This document shows, piece by piece, positions 58,201-62,532 of a stretch of 64,000 nt of DNA. How positions within the stretch are numbered: the first letter of the stretch is position 1; the number at the start of each line of letters is the position of its first letter. The DNA comes from Sipunculus nudus. Lineage: Eukaryota; Annelida; Sipuncula; Golfingiida; Sipunculidae. The notes beneath the pieces are model-generated. The model had not been told where the DNA came from, made no database searches, and saw only the letters and a list, made by a program, of their open reading frames with translations. The stretch lies in contig CM049307.1 in assembly GCA_026874595.1 (NCBI GenBank), positions 49,325,678 to 49,389,677 on the forward strand. The letters run 5' to 3'. Made by a program: the position numbers and the translations under genes.

Positions 58201-59427
58201 ACTCATGATATTGAAATGAAATATTTATTAAACCACGACAACCTTATATGTTAAATAACTCAAATACTTCAAATATGAAAATATTAGTAAGCATTTCCGA
58301 AAAAGTTATGTTAACCTTCGGCCATATATTACTTTTCCGGTCGTCCTTCTTTTAAGTATGGTGATACTATCGCGTGAAATGCAAAATGTTGTTAATATAT
58401 TTTTATTATAGATCATTTACAGTTTCCATTAACGTAGAATTAACTAATACTCTCTTTCGGAATAACTTACCTTCTCATGTTTTATAATTAAGTTTTTTTC
58501 AGACTTTTTTTTTCTTAGATTCATATATACTGATCTAGCACACACCTCTTCTTATGTAACAGAGCATGACCTCCTTTTAGTACATGATCTAAGTTTTTAT
58601 TTGTACTAGTATCCTACATCCTATTATTCCAGCTCTTTCTTATACATTTATTTCAAACTGTGGTCCATATAGGTATGTCAACAGGGGCGTAGCCATGGGA
58701 ACAAGAGGGACATGCTGCCTCTCTCCCTGAACAAAAAAAAAAACTCCCTCATGTACTTGAATGGTTAAAGTATCTAGAAAAAAAGTAGTTTTATATTCTA
58801 ACATGGAAGTACACTAATAGTTTAAAACATGAAAAATCTGTTATGTTTTCATCAAGTTTCATTATTTTATTCGTTATTTATAGCTCCAGAAAGGGGTTGA
58901 TTCCAAGGTCATTTTTGTCTTTGCATTGAGACATATTGAACTGGAGTTTTGCAGTAATTGATTATTTTAATTAATTCTAAATATTCATTTATAAATGTTG
59001 TGACCATTGATAATTTTGGTTGGAATATTGGAAAGAATTGTTTTCATATCGAGGGGAAACTGAAATTAAATCTTAATCTTGGCAGATTTCGATCTTACCA
59101 TGGCAAATTTAAAGTGTTGGGTTATCGTTTTGGGAAGTGCTTCAATTATCATAGTATATTAAGGCACCTCTTCTCTAAGTCCTGGCAACGCCCCCGGTTG
59201 AAATCATTTTCTTTTTTGTAAAGACCCACATAGCAATGAGAAACTGTTCCCGTTTCCGAAGCTTCGGCTTGTTATACCTATATGGACTAACATCCTTTTT
59301 TCTTTTTCCTTCAGCACCCACCTCCGAAGGAAACACAAACAGCTCCCAGAGCAAATCCACAAAAGTTATCACATTGAGGAAAAAGGACGACAAGCCAAAA
59401 GAAACCGATGACGCCTCCGAGTTCTAG
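5934..59427 (+). CDS. Zasp-like: ALP/Enigma-family PDZ-ZM scaffold (Zasp/PDLIM-like), whole gene, ten joined exons
   Basis: Joining 5934-6032, 30711-30859, 41336-42596, 44504-44784, 45397-45636, 47795-47898, 49655-49810, 52592-52708, 54668-54805 and 59315-59427 gives 2658 nt, an uninterrupted 885-codon frame plus TAG. Every junction is phase-matched and uses GT-AG. Domain order is PDZ (1-85), Tyr/Pro/Ser-rich linker (86-503), linker (504-597), ZM motif (about 648-666), DUF4749-like piece (678-712), three IPSxSFxxLQ modules (713-849) and charged tail (850-885). Family knowledge: ALP/Enigma proteins bind alpha-actinin through PDZ and ZM and sit at Z-discs, dense bodies and stress fibres. Unlike canonical members, no LIM domain is encoded here, so this is either a LIM-less isoform or the LIM exons lie past 64000. 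Family assignment is strong; the orthologue name (Zasp, LDB3, PDLIM) is not decided. Confidence 0.9.
6601..6680. repeat. (TA)n microsatellite
   Basis: An almost pure TA repeat of about 70 bp follows a shorter interrupted TATA stretch. Confidence 0.95.
7066..7145. repeat. Compound (TA)n-(GA)n microsatellite
   Basis: TA repeats separated by GGAGA pass directly into about 16 GA repeats and then GGGA units. Confidence 0.95.
7846..8097 (+). mobile_element. Head fragment of AGCTCAGCTG-type helentron-like element (D4)
   Basis: Diverged copy of the 5' part seen at 49880: AAGTCATCTGAGCTATAACGAT, then CAGGGCACAAATCGTAA, GGTCCATAAAAA, TTCCTTGGAAACCTGAAATTAG and the TTTGATACAAAA block. It stops exactly where the element at 8098 begins and does not resume after it. 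Confidence 0.7.
8098..9573 (+). mobile_element. Non-autonomous helentron-like element A1 with tandem core
   Basis: The 5' end is ATTGTATCCCCAGACA. The inverted copy TGTCTGGGGATAC is at 9530-9542, followed by a GGCACC-TGC-GGTGCC hairpin and the end CTAG|TTTT at 9570-9573. Between them are a GGTGGCGCCACC palindrome (8156-8167) and about four ~288-bp monomers (GGGTCATGAGGTC starts at 8484, 8773, 9065, 9352). No transposase or helicase frame. Subterminal inverted repeats, a 3' hairpin, a tandem core and no target duplication are the known plan of helentron-associated (HINE/DINE-like) elements. Confidence 0.75.
10186..10510. repeat. Cluster of GACTCGAG-type short repeats
   Basis: At least ten copies of [AG]GACTC[GG]/ACTCGAG appear in both orientations in 325 bp (e.g. 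10188-10267 and 10408-10505), separated by an unrelated 130-bp spacer. Similar motifs occur again at about 15157-15370. It looks like a degenerate minisatellite or the ends of an unknown element. Confidence 0.6.
10658..11829 (+). mobile_element. PIF/Harbinger-type DNA transposon relic
   Basis: The ends are inverted repeats identical at 24 of 25 positions: AAGCCCC[A]TTCACACTG... at 10658-10682 and its complement at 11805-11829. The 1.17-kb interior is GC-richer, full of CCGT/ACGG sub-repeats, and contains the transposase-like frame at 11175. Flanks are TAA-like on the left and TTA/TTT-like on the right, suggestive of the TWA target of this superfamily but not an exact duplication. Confidence 0.7.
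11175..11513 (+). pseudogene. N-terminal fragment of a HARBI1-like (PIF/Harbinger) transposase
   Basis: A 112-residue frame. Residues 46-87 (RRRAVWVRKLLQRRPLFGQY, then DRLMSEIRVEDINASKNFMRLVP) match the conserved start of HARBI1-like nucleases: RRRRxWVRPxxxRRxxxGxYxxLxxELxxED...F..F.RM.P. The frame diverges after that and ends at TAG; no DDE catalytic domain follows before the 3' inverted repeat. It therefore marks a deleted element, not an active enzyme. The superfamily call rests on remembered family sequence. Confidence 0.6.
13381..14965 (+). mobile_element. AGCTCAGCTG-type helentron-like element (D3), 3' end unclear
   Basis: Starts TTTTT|AGCACAGCTGAATGTAAGTC; has CAGGGCACAAATCGTAA, AAATTAGATCACTGTGACCTATAT, the palindrome GGTGGCGCCACC at 13711-13722, and then about six ~144-bp units around GGTCAAAGGTCAAGGTCA (13992 to about 14840). 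A 104-bp unit at 14587-14690 is duplicated at 14691-14794. The usual CAGCTGAG-hairpin end is not clear. Confidence 0.65.
16718..16767. repeat. TA-rich microsatellite
   Basis: Imperfect TATA/TAAATA repeat about 50 bp long. Confidence 0.85.
17657..17830 (+). mobile_element. 5' fragment of AGCTCAGCTG-type helentron-like element (D5)
   Basis: AGCTCAGCTGACTTTAAGTC, CTGAGCTATAGCGATGGGTC, CAGGGCACTAATCGTAA and ACCTAGAAAGTTCC are present in order; the match ends near the GCCTATAATAT block. Confidence 0.65.
18855..19442. repeat. Two tandem copies of a ~296-bp sequence
   Basis: The unit beginning TTCTTTTGCATTAAAACTCT at 18855 is repeated from 19151 with a few percent differences, including CGAATCACGTGACACACACT, AACTCACGTGAGTCA and the GTGGGCC block. 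No coding content. Origin unknown; it may be a satellite seed or tandem duplication. Confidence 0.85.
20233..20770. mobile_element. hAT-like MITE candidate with TAGGGCTGGG ends
   Basis: Left end TAGGGCTGGGTATAAC and right end ATATCCCGACCG are approximate inverted repeats. The subterminal regions contain inverted GCGATAC/GTATCGC motifs. No coding sequence. TAGGGCTGGG-type ends are common to hAT-derived non-autonomous elements in many animals (family knowledge). Confidence 0.45.
20947..21196 (+). mobile_element. Short, terminally complete AGCTCAGCTG-type element (D2)
   Basis: Only 250 bp but with both ends: AGCTCAGCTGACTGAAAGTC at the left, and CAGCTGAGCGTCAT, a GACCCATGGGTC hairpin and ACTTG|TT at the right. 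It keeps CAGGCACAAATCGTAA and the CCTGAAATTAG block and lacks the tandem core: an internal deletion derivative. Confidence 0.7.
22755..22860. repeat. G-run rich fragment of a CAGTGGCGT-type element
   Basis: CAGTGGTGTACCAAGGGATG followed by G- and C-runs (GGGGCGACAGGGGCGCTCCG, G12). The start resembles the CAGGGGCGT ends seen at 43131 and 58682. Confidence 0.4.
25900..26230 (+). mobile_element. 5' half of AGCTCAGCTG-type helentron-like element (D6)
   Basis: Diverged AGCTGACCATAAGACTACAGCGATCA head, GGACCTGTAAAAATTTCCTTGG, GAGGTCACTGCAACTTA, AATAATG...TTAATGCATTGATTG and the GGTGGCGCCACC palindrome at 26166-26177. Core and 3' end are missing. Confidence 0.6.
27723..27902. mobile_element. Short element with TACAGTATAACCTCC ends (family H)
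   Basis: The left end TACAGTATAACCTCCGAATC and the right end CGTTAAGGGAGGTTC form an imperfect inverted repeat. Internal GGACATTTTGCCC, GATTTCGGG and AGAGGTGCCC blocks recur at 35745-35905 and, in part, at 36990-37043. The right end abuts a TA microsatellite. Confidence 0.5.
27903..27951. repeat. (TA)n microsatellite
   Basis: About 49 bp of TA dinucleotide repeat at the right edge of the short element, followed by GTATGTATGTG. Confidence 0.95.
28376..28560. repeat. Dispersed repeat related to 43131-43578
   Basis: GCGTTAATATAGGGGGGG, CCCCCACTTTTTGGC, the C-run and GAGAATAATATTTATAAATT GCAAATGAAATATATTAAT match the copy at 43136-43265 in the same order. The right end is not found here. Confidence 0.6.
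30711..30859 (+). CDS. Zasp-like: Exon 2: remainder of PDZ domain
   Basis: The acceptor is TGGTTTCAG|GTT and the donor CAG|GTAAGC. The exon encodes VAPGSVAASGLSPGDVVVRI followed by GETEAEMLTHNQAMDVIKAC and GNFLQLGVAR (residues 34-83). This is the classic second half of a PDZ: SxAxxxGLxPGDxVxxI, then the alpha-B helix HNQAMDVIK, then the last beta strand LQLGVAR. The exon has 149 nt, starts in phase 0 and ends after two bases of the Arg codon, which exon 3 completes as AGG, giving VARGG as in other Zasp PDZ ends. It lies 24.7 kb downstream of exon 1. Confidence 0.92.
31094..31339. repeat. Two tandem copies of a 123-bp unit
   Basis: TTTCAGATATGAATCTGTTT at 31094 recurs at 31217 and the copies stay alignable to the end (GACCAAACTGTGAGAAGATA, CAATTCTTAAAAGAAACATT). 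Recent local duplication in intron 2. Confidence 0.9.
32326..34943 (+). mobile_element. Helentron-like element A2 with about seven ~288-bp tandem monomers
   Basis: ATTGTATCCCCAGACA start, inverted TGTCTGGGGATAC at 34900-34912, GGCACC-TGC-GGTGCC hairpin, CTAG|TTTT end. A (GCC)n run is at 32376-32397 and the GGTGGCGCCACC palindrome at 32663-32674. Monomer starts (GGGTCATGAG) are at 32990, 33281, 33570, 33857, 34145, 34433 and 34720, so the period is 287-291 bp. No target duplication; the host MITE resumes at a T-run on the other side. No protein is encoded; open frames over the monomers are by-products of the repeat. Confidence 0.8.
32990..34745. repeat. Tandem array of ~288-bp (2 x ~144-bp) monomers with nuclear-receptor-like sites
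   Basis: Each monomer has two halves. One carries AGGTCAAAGGTCAAGGTCA (e.g. 33578-33596) and the other AGGTCACAAGGTCAAAGGTG. The halves share the GGTCA-rich core about 144 bp apart, so the dimer arose from a 144-bp unit. Confidence 0.85.
35737..35905. repeat. Copy of the family H short element
   Basis: ACCACCGAATTACGGTCATT, GGAGATTTTGCCCGCAA, AGAGGTGCCCTTAGT and GATTTCGGGGCC follow the order seen at 27733-27895. Confidence 0.5.
35942..36580 (+). mobile_element. Diverged helentron-like element (A3) with ~145-bp GGTGGCGCCACC monomers
   Basis: The start ATTGTATTCGCCAAAACACA ... GGATACCATGTTT ... CCGCCGCTGCCG aligns with the 5' end of A1/A2. Then GGTGGCGCCACC-centred units begin at 36113, 36259 (one mismatch), 36399 and 36548, each about 145 bp with TTCAATGTATTGAG[CT]TGAAATT. 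The 3' hairpin end was not located. The open frame across 36282-36707 is only this repeat. Confidence 0.6.
37164..37785. mobile_element. hAT-like element candidate interrupted by a helentron-like fragment
   Basis: Left TAGGGCCGTATCAATGAACC and right CCGATACCCAACCCTA are approximate inverted repeats; ATCGATAC-rich subterminal regions fit the copy at 20233. Within it 37353-37533 is the 5' part of an AGCTCAGCTG-type element. Confidence 0.4.
37353..37533 (+). mobile_element. 5' fragment of AGCTCAGCTG-type helentron-like element (D7)
   Basis: TTTTT|AGCTCAGCTGACTTTCAGTC, GGGCTATAGCGATGGGTC, GCAGGGCACAAATCGTAACC and AAATTAGGTCACTGTGACCT are all present; the rest is missing. Confidence 0.65.
38230..38249. 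repeat. Poly(A) run
   Basis: About twenty consecutive A bases in intron 2; no associated retroelement is recognised. Confidence 0.9.
40747..41046. mobile_element. TA-flanked MITE, intact copy (C2)
   Basis: TA|GGGCCC...TATGGTTATCAGGCAC at the left and GTGCCTGAGAACCATGCCTT...TTAGGCC|TA at the right. About 300 bp, same orientation as C1 and without the insertion, so it shows the empty site. Confidence 0.75.
41336..42596 (+). CDS. Zasp-like: Exon 3: large Tyr/Pro/Ser-rich linker with tandem repeat and polyproline
   Basis: The acceptor TATTTTCAG|G supplies one base to finish Arg83; the exon then runs 420 codons to GAG|GTAACA (phase 0). The start is rich in Y, Q, S and P (GGVGYGQQYAPQPEP). Residues 237-272 (41796-41903) are four copies of a 9-residue unit PGV[AS]DF[TS][TS]x. 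Several YEPxSP-like units follow (PTYEPSSPYG, PRYEPPSPIR, PHYESSQPLR). The end is proline-rich with 12 consecutive prolines at 478-489, then IGGKPRP. This fits a disordered spacer with SH3/WW/EVH1/profilin-type ligands (inference). An open frame continues upstream to 41142, but the splice site, phase and PDZ join favour 41336 as the exon start. Confidence 0.9.
41796..41903 (+). repeat. In-frame 27-bp tandem repeat coding for PGV[AS]DF units
   Basis: Four consecutive 27-bp units encode PGVADFTST, PGVADFTTA, PGVSDFTTS and PGVSDFSTP inside exon 3. The units differ at synonymous and nonsynonymous positions but keep frame. Function is unknown; each unit resembles a short hydrophobic-aspartate linear motif. 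Confidence 0.9.
43131..43578. mobile_element. Element with CAGGGGCGTCAAT ends
   Basis: CAGGGGCGTCAATATAGGGG at the left and AAAAATTGACGCCACTG at the right are inverted repeats. The interior has G/C runs and TA microsatellites; its left part is shared with 28376-28560. No coding sequence. Confidence 0.55.
43730..43797. repeat. 11-bp minisatellite TTTTTCCTTAG x ~6
   Basis: Six tandem copies of GTTTTTCCTTA (one with CTGA), in intron 3. It gives a pyrimidine-rich strand with repeated TTTTTCCTTAG, resembling a splice acceptor tract in each unit. Confidence 0.92.
44096..44126. repeat. (TA)n microsatellite
   Basis: About 30 bp of TA repeat in intron 3. Confidence 0.9.
44504..44784 (+). CDS. Zasp-like: Exon 4: linker between polyproline and ZM regions
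   Basis: The acceptor is CTGTTTCCAG|GGT and the donor AAAAG|GTAGGC. It starts in phase 0, matching exon 3, and ends with two bases (AG) of residue 597. It encodes residues 504-596, opening GYSTYLDQQLAQAHDGKSRF, then a Ser/Gly/Pro/Ala stretch, and ending with DKKPWAYAPDINQIKQQRDK and VRK. The terminal segment is strongly charged and probably helical. I recognise no named domain. The exon can splice in frame either to exon 5 (AG+A, Arg) or directly to exon 6 (AG+G, Arg). Confidence 0.87.
45397..45636 (+). CDS. Zasp-like: Exon 5: ZM-motif cassette exon
   Basis: The key segment is MQYNNPMGIYSEENVADALI (residues 648-667), a clear Zasp-like (ZM) motif: [QY]N.P.G.YS.EN....L. In family members ZM helps bind alpha-actinin and target the Z-line. 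The donor is AAGC|GTAAGT at 45637. The start is less certain: phase requires one base before the first full codon, and CGGCAG|A at 45397 fits best; 45418 and 45529 also satisfy phase and would shorten the N-terminal part. With 45397 the exon is 240 nt, a multiple of three with matching phases, so skipping it keeps the frame and removes ZM. An in-frame TAA lies across the donor (45638), so reading through the splice site would truncate the protein. Confidence 0.82.
45637..47794 (+). other. Zasp-like: Intron 5
   Basis: GTAAGT to TTACAG. Contains a C15 run near 45973 and the TA microsatellite; nothing else recognised. Confidence 0.7.
46200..46270. repeat. (TA)n microsatellite
   Basis: About 70 bp of pure TA repeat in the intron between exons 5 and 6. 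Confidence 0.95.
47795..47898 (+). CDS. Zasp-like: Exon 6: DUF4749-like segment
   Basis: The acceptor is AACTTACAG|G and the donor GAAG|GTAGGT. One base finishes Arg597 (from exon 4) or Ala677 (from exon 5). It then encodes NPQRRQKEKELAESETYKMV and HTMTPMGPPAKPEE, and leaves one base (G) for the next exon. The SETYKMV stretch resembles the S-E-x-Y-K-[ML]-[LV] segment after ZM in PDLIM proteins (DUF4749). The 104-nt exon is not frame-neutral, so it should be constitutive in isoforms that reach exons 8-11. Confidence 0.86.
48848..49020 (+). CDS. Zasp-like: Exon 7: candidate alternative terminal exon
   Basis: The acceptor TATTTTGCAG|TC fits the one-base overhang of exon 6 (G+TC, Val). The frame then reads AMRSPESSQAPIYSGPSPHP, IPGYHPTPFSSHAHNWAIIG and on to TAA at 49018-49020. 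The Ser/Pro-rich composition resembles the rest of the linker and the GC-rich codon use differs from the intron around it. AATAAA occurs at 49016-49021, overlapping the stop, so an intronically polyadenylated isoform of about 768 residues is possible. A GTATGA donor at 48969 exists, but using it would break the frame with exon 8; a weak GTGTAC donor at 48983 would keep frame. Transcript support is needed. Confidence 0.5.
49655..49810 (+). CDS. Zasp-like: Exon 8: first IPSKSFRYLQ module
   Basis: The acceptor is TAATGTAG|GA and the donor AATG|GTAGCG. It encodes residues 712-763: PKGKAVRAPSADDELRFSGL, HSHKVIPSKSFRYLQQMTSQ, SIQENGNGNEN. It begins with two bases and ends with one (156 nt, frame-neutral). 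The core IPSKSFRYLQ (738-747) is repeated in exons 9 and 10. In vertebrate PDLIM proteins a single SxSFxxLQ segment lies between ZM and the LIM domain (from memory of the family), so this is probably the equivalent region. Confidence 0.87.
49880..51561 (+). mobile_element. Full-length AGCTCAGCTG-type helentron-like element (D1)
   Basis: TTTTT|AGCTCAGCTGACTGTAAGTC at the left; CAGCTGAG at 51531-51538, a GACC-CATT-GGTC hairpin and CCTAG|TTTTTT at the right. Inside are GTCCGTC-type repeats, CAGGGCACAAATCGTA, TTAGGTCACTGTGACCTATA, the palindrome GGTGGCGCCACC at 50191-50202, a 122-bp duplication, and about six ~144-bp GGTCAAAGGTCAAGGTCA units. It sits in the intron between exons 8 and 9. No coding capacity. 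Architecture matches helentron-associated non-autonomous elements. Confidence 0.75.
50241..50484. repeat. 122-bp tandem duplication inside D1
   Basis: CCCCATAAAATGACGACATT at 50241 recurs at 50363 and the T-rich TTATTTATTTATTATTTAT part and AGTCAAAAGTGGATGCC follow in both. Confidence 0.9.
52061..52334. mobile_element. TA-flanked MITE, inverted copy (C3)
   Basis: TA|GGCCAAAAAAGAATAAAAG ATATGGTTCTCAGGCAC at the left; AGTGCCAGAGAACCATACTT...TTGGCCT|TA at the right. Interior GCCCGCGTCAATTTTA, TCTTTCAAGAAGATAAA and ACCGCCCGCCCGCA are in reverse order relative to C2. Lies just upstream of exon 9. Confidence 0.75.
52592..52708 (+). CDS. Zasp-like: Exon 9: second IPSRSFRMLQ module
   Basis: The acceptor is TTTTCGCACAG|AG and the donor CCAG|GTGAGC. 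It encodes Glu764 plus GGQHDEDFDESSCRYQGGSI, PSRSFRMLQAITKDEPDP. The exon is acidic, then carries RYxGGxIPSRSFxMLQ, which it shares almost word for word with exon 10. At 117 nt with two-base start and one-base end, it can be skipped without a frame change. The neighbouring AG at 52592-52593 would give a two-base-shorter, out-of-frame exon, so 52592 is chosen by phase. Confidence 0.88.
53500..54600. other. T-rich strand-asymmetric tract in intron 9
   Basis: About 1.1 kb strongly biased to T (and C) on the + strand, with recurrent TATTTCTGTATTT/TATTCT motifs. The open frames across it are Phe/Leu/Ile-rich artefacts of composition. No element ends seen. Confidence 0.6.
54668..54805 (+). CDS. Zasp-like: Exon 10: third IPSRSFKMLQ module
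   Basis: The acceptor is TGTTATCAG|AA and the donor GAGC|GTGAGT. It encodes Glu803 plus PSQKPKEDAEEADESGEGAT, DKRYTGGNIPSRSFKMLQQS, IGDDE. A Glu/Asp-rich lead is followed by the same RYxGGxIPSRSFxMLQ core as exon 9. The exon is 138 nt and frame-neutral with the same phases as exons 8 and 9. Confidence 0.88.
55135..55515 (-). repeat. Two tRNA-SINE-like heads in tandem (248-bp spacing)
   Basis: On the minus strand GGGTTCGAATCCTCATTCG (B box, at about 55172-55192) follows TAGCGAAGCGGTAGAACG (A-box-like, at about 55212-55230). A second A-box-like head with the same flank lies at about 55460-55480; the shared part includes AGCAAGCTT and CCAGTAGGAACGCTT. Acceptor-stem pairing is poor, so this is a tRNA-derived SINE or pseudogene, not a tRNA gene. 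Confidence 0.45.
55581..55886. mobile_element. TA-flanked MITE, inverted copy (C4)
   Basis: TA|GGCCAAAAAAAAAAGTTATG GTGAACAGGCAC left; AGTGCCTGTAAACCATACCT...TTGGCC|TA right; 306 bp. Same interior as C3, including TTTCAAGAAGATAAAATAAT and ACCGTCCGCCCGCA. Confidence 0.75.
57377..57406 (+). mobile_element. 3' terminus of an AGCTCAGCTG-type element (D8)
   Basis: CAGCTGAGCGTT followed by the stem-loop GTGACC-TATT-GGTCAC and CTT|TTTT, as in D1 and D2. The rest of the element is not recognisable upstream. Confidence 0.55.
58682..59198. mobile_element. Candidate element with CAGGGGCGTAGCC ends
   Basis: CAACAGGGGCGTAGCCATGG at about 58679-58698 is an imperfect inverted repeat of CCTGGCAACGCCCCCGGTTG at 59181-59200. 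The ~515-bp interior is AT-rich and non-coding. No clear target duplication. It ends about 115 bp before exon 11. Confidence 0.45.
59315..59427 (+). CDS. Zasp-like: Exon 11: C-terminal charged tail and stop
   Basis: A strong polypyrimidine acceptor (TTTTTCTTTTTCCTTCAG|CA) precedes the exon. Its two bases complete Pro849; it then encodes PTSEGNTNSSQSKSTKVITL, RKKDDKPKETDDASEF and TAG at 59425-59427. The tail is basic then acidic, with no domain recognised. Ending here leaves the protein without LIM domains. Because exon 10 ends with one overhanging base, another downstream exon beginning with two bases could replace this one. Confidence 0.85.
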
Positions 59428-60135
59428 AACGGAGTTCTCGCGAGAACTGAGGATACGCTCGAGCGATAATTGAGGATGTGCTTTGAGCGATAATTGAGGA
59501 TACTTTCATTTGAGGATACTGTTTCTCATTTCTTCTTCAATTGACTTTATTTATGTTAAATAACATACAGTAACCTGCTGGATATGAATTCTACTGGGAC
59601 GAGCTGGGACTTTTGTTGTTTCTGTGCAATAATGACTTTTTCTGGTGTGACGCATGAGGAATTTTAATTTTAATAGTCCTTGACCTTGCTTGGATACCCT
59701 GACCTTTGACATTCATATCTATGTTTATTTATATCTATATATTCTGGGTTTCTTCTGTAAATTATTCCTGTGTATAAAAAGATGATTTAATGTGGATTGA
59801 AACAGTTCTGTAAATGTTTTAATGTCTTGATATTGCTTCCAAAAGCATGGATTTACGAAATTACGCTAAAGGTGCTTGAGTGATTATTTCATAATGTATC
59901 GACATTGTCGTAAATCATGAGATTTTACGACATGCTTTGTCGAAAGTCTCAGGTAGGTCACATAGCTTGTTTATATTATATGGGCAAGGCACTAACGGTA
60001 CTGAAAACGAGGCTGCTTCCTCTGGAAGATGGTTTCGTTTTTCGGGTCTGTTGTACATCTTTGCCACGCAGTATTTATCATAGATAAACTTTCTTCCTGT
60101 GTTCTTGGACATTGTAATAAATATATGATTCTTCT
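59428..60135 (+). other. Zasp-like: 3' UTR of the PDZ gene
   Basis: Non-coding, AT-rich sequence following the TAG at 59427, extending to just past the first good AATAAA. It has three near-repeats of GAGCGATAATTGAGGAT at about 59461-59500. The 3' boundary is inferred from the poly(A) signal, not from a transcript. Confidence 0.6.
60116..60121 (+). terminator. Poly(A) signal AATAAA
   Basis: Canonical AATAAA about 690 nt after the stop codon, with a T-rich stretch shortly downstream (TTTTCTTTC near 60160). It is the first convincing signal of the 3' UTR; cleavage would be expected near 60135-60145. Confidence 0.6.
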
Positions 60136-61183
60136 ACTTAAAGTGTTGAAAATTATATTTTCTTTCTAAAAATATATAGTTTGTTAAAGTTTCAACACTT
60201 AGGTAAACAAAGAACGTGAGTGTCTTAAATAACCGCAGAGTGATTATTTAATAAATATTCATTCTGCCATAAAAGTGAACTTTATGAACTCTTACGGCGC
60301 CAAGCTACATTATAATTGACGGCGGCCTCACTGGAGTTTTGTCACGGAACTCATATGTGGTTACGCTAGGTATATGTAATGATATGTAATGATGCAGATG
60401 ATGCAAAGTGTGTCCTAAGGGGGGCAGTTTCCTTATTGTTAAAAAAATCCAGAGATAATTCAGATAAAATTTCCAAGAGCCTATCTTAGGCAATCTGTCG
60501 GCAACTTCAATTGTGCATAACGGGCAAAAAGCAGTTTCCAACTCTGAACAAGACCGGGCACCCTTCGCTACCGTGATTCTGAATCTCATAGACTCGGACA
60601 TAACAACATTTTAAGATTTTCGTAGGACATCAACAAACACAATTTGATTTTACTAATAATATTTGTGTGGGAAGTAGGGTTTGAAATAAATTTCGTTTGA
60701 TCTCCTTATTATTAATTTACACATTATCTTTATTTATGTGATAACTATTGCCTAATCAAATGTTCACCTGTCACTAATGTTTTTATTCTGTTATCTATTA
60801 TTATTAAAATAGTTCAGCCAGTCGTCGTTAAATATTAGACAATCGTATGTCTAGGGCATCAAGTTCCTATCTTTCCCTATTTTTCTAGTAATTCCTATTT
60901 TTTATTATTTTAAAAACTCAATGCCAACTGAGAATTTATACCAAGTTCTTTATACCAAGGCATATGAGACGAAGAAAATGTGTCCACAGTTAATGAAGTG
61001 TCTCGTTTCTTTCTTATTTTGCTCGTTGTCAGTGATAAGTAAATCGCAATTACAATAATATGCTGAAATGAAGTTAAGCGTCAAACCGTGTATTGTGCTA
61101 TAATATGTGGTTTTGGGCGGTCTATACTTTGACGATGCACGTACCCGTGCCACCAAACTCTCCACAGATACACTGAAAACATA

Positions 61184-61298
61184 GGGTTGTCAAATCGACA
61201 ACTTAAGGGTTGTCAAATGGGTGTACCTAAAACAACAACCCAGGTTGTCAAAATTTCAATTTGACAACCCTCTAGGGTTGTAAAAAGGGTTGTCATAT
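61184..61298. repeat. Cluster of GGGTTGTCAAA repeats in both orientations
   Basis: GGGTTGTCAAAT at 61184 and 61207, CAACAACCC at about 61233, GGTTGTCAAA at about 61243, TTGACAACCC at 61261, GGGTTGTA at about 61275 and GGGTTGTCAT at about 61287: at least six direct and inverted copies in 115 bp, able to fold into alternative hairpins. Confidence 0.75.
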
Positions 61299-61805
61299 GT
61301 TTGCTGTGACAATCTATAGATTCTTGTGTACACATTTATCGAATATTAGATAATAAATGTCGTGAATCAGCACAGTACACTTTTGCACTTGCCAACGAAA
61401 AATCTTGTGAAGGCAAATAACAAATATACGATCACTTTTATGGATCCTTTTCACCATAACATGGTTTACTTTAAATATTTGTCAAGTGTTAATGCGGATG
61501 CTTAGAAAGAACGAATACCATATAGCTTTAAAACCGAGGGAATGGCAATGCGTTCTGTTATTCCGTTGACTACCTTTCCCAAAAATCAAAATACGATTGC
61601 TTTTTGGCCATTATATTAAGGAAAAAATACTTTCAAAGCACCATGGATAGCAAGCTATGGATAGCAAACACCTGACGTGTAAAACTATATATAATGAAAA
61701 TGGACGTTTCTAAGTGGCATACAAGTAATAGTTTCGCTTAAAAGACACTAAACTGAAGTTTGGCTTCTCGCGTCTTTGCAGTAACTTGCTTTTGTCATTA
61801 AAGTC

Positions 61806-61890
61806 AGGTGGCGCTGAAAACCGCACATGCTGGCTTCTGTGATTTACATGTAGACTCAATGCCGGGAGGTTTTGGGTTCGAATCTCAGCC
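61806..61890 (+). repeat. Possible tRNA-derived SINE remnant
   Basis: GGTTTTGGGTTCGAATCTCA at about 61868-61887 contains a B-box-like GGTTCGAATC. No convincing A box or cloverleaf upstream. Confidence 0.25.
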
Positions 61891-62455
61891 AAGGTTTTTC
61901 ATGGTTCGGTCCCACGGTCGTTTCGCACTCTCCAACGAGTCCGCCTTTCGGGTCTTCCACCTTGTTATGACCCAGAAATTTAGGGGTGTGTGTGTGTGGG
62001 GGGGGGGGGGGGGATGATGAGACACCCAAGGCCCGCAGTACAAGGACCATGGTTGACGTCACGACAATTGTCTGCCACAGGGTCACGGAGTTAAAAAAAA
62101 GAAAGACATCCACACTTTAAAAGCATCCACATTGACATATAGATATAATTATTAAATGGGCATTACACTTTTCCACATGACATATACAGGTAGAAATGCA
62201 AATACAAATGTTCGATATGTCCACCAATTTCACATATCTGAAAGTCATATTAAGTTTTGTATTTTCAAATAAGTAGCTTTCCAGAAGGTTTTAGTTTTAC
62301 TGGCTTGAATTAAGAGGTCGCCACTTCAGATAAGATATTTTTTCCCATTTTACCATTATGCAGGGCACCATATTTGAAAAGTATAGCAGATATCTACAGC
62401 TGCAATCGATTTTAAAATTTAACTTAGACCGGACTGCTCATATTCTCAGAGATAG

Positions 62456-62469
62456 AAAGAGAGAGAGAG

Positions 62470-62532
<63 letters not shown>
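62456..62532. repeat. Compound (GA)n-(CAGA)n microsatellite
   Basis: About 25 GA repeats pass into seven CAGA units. Confidence 0.95.
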
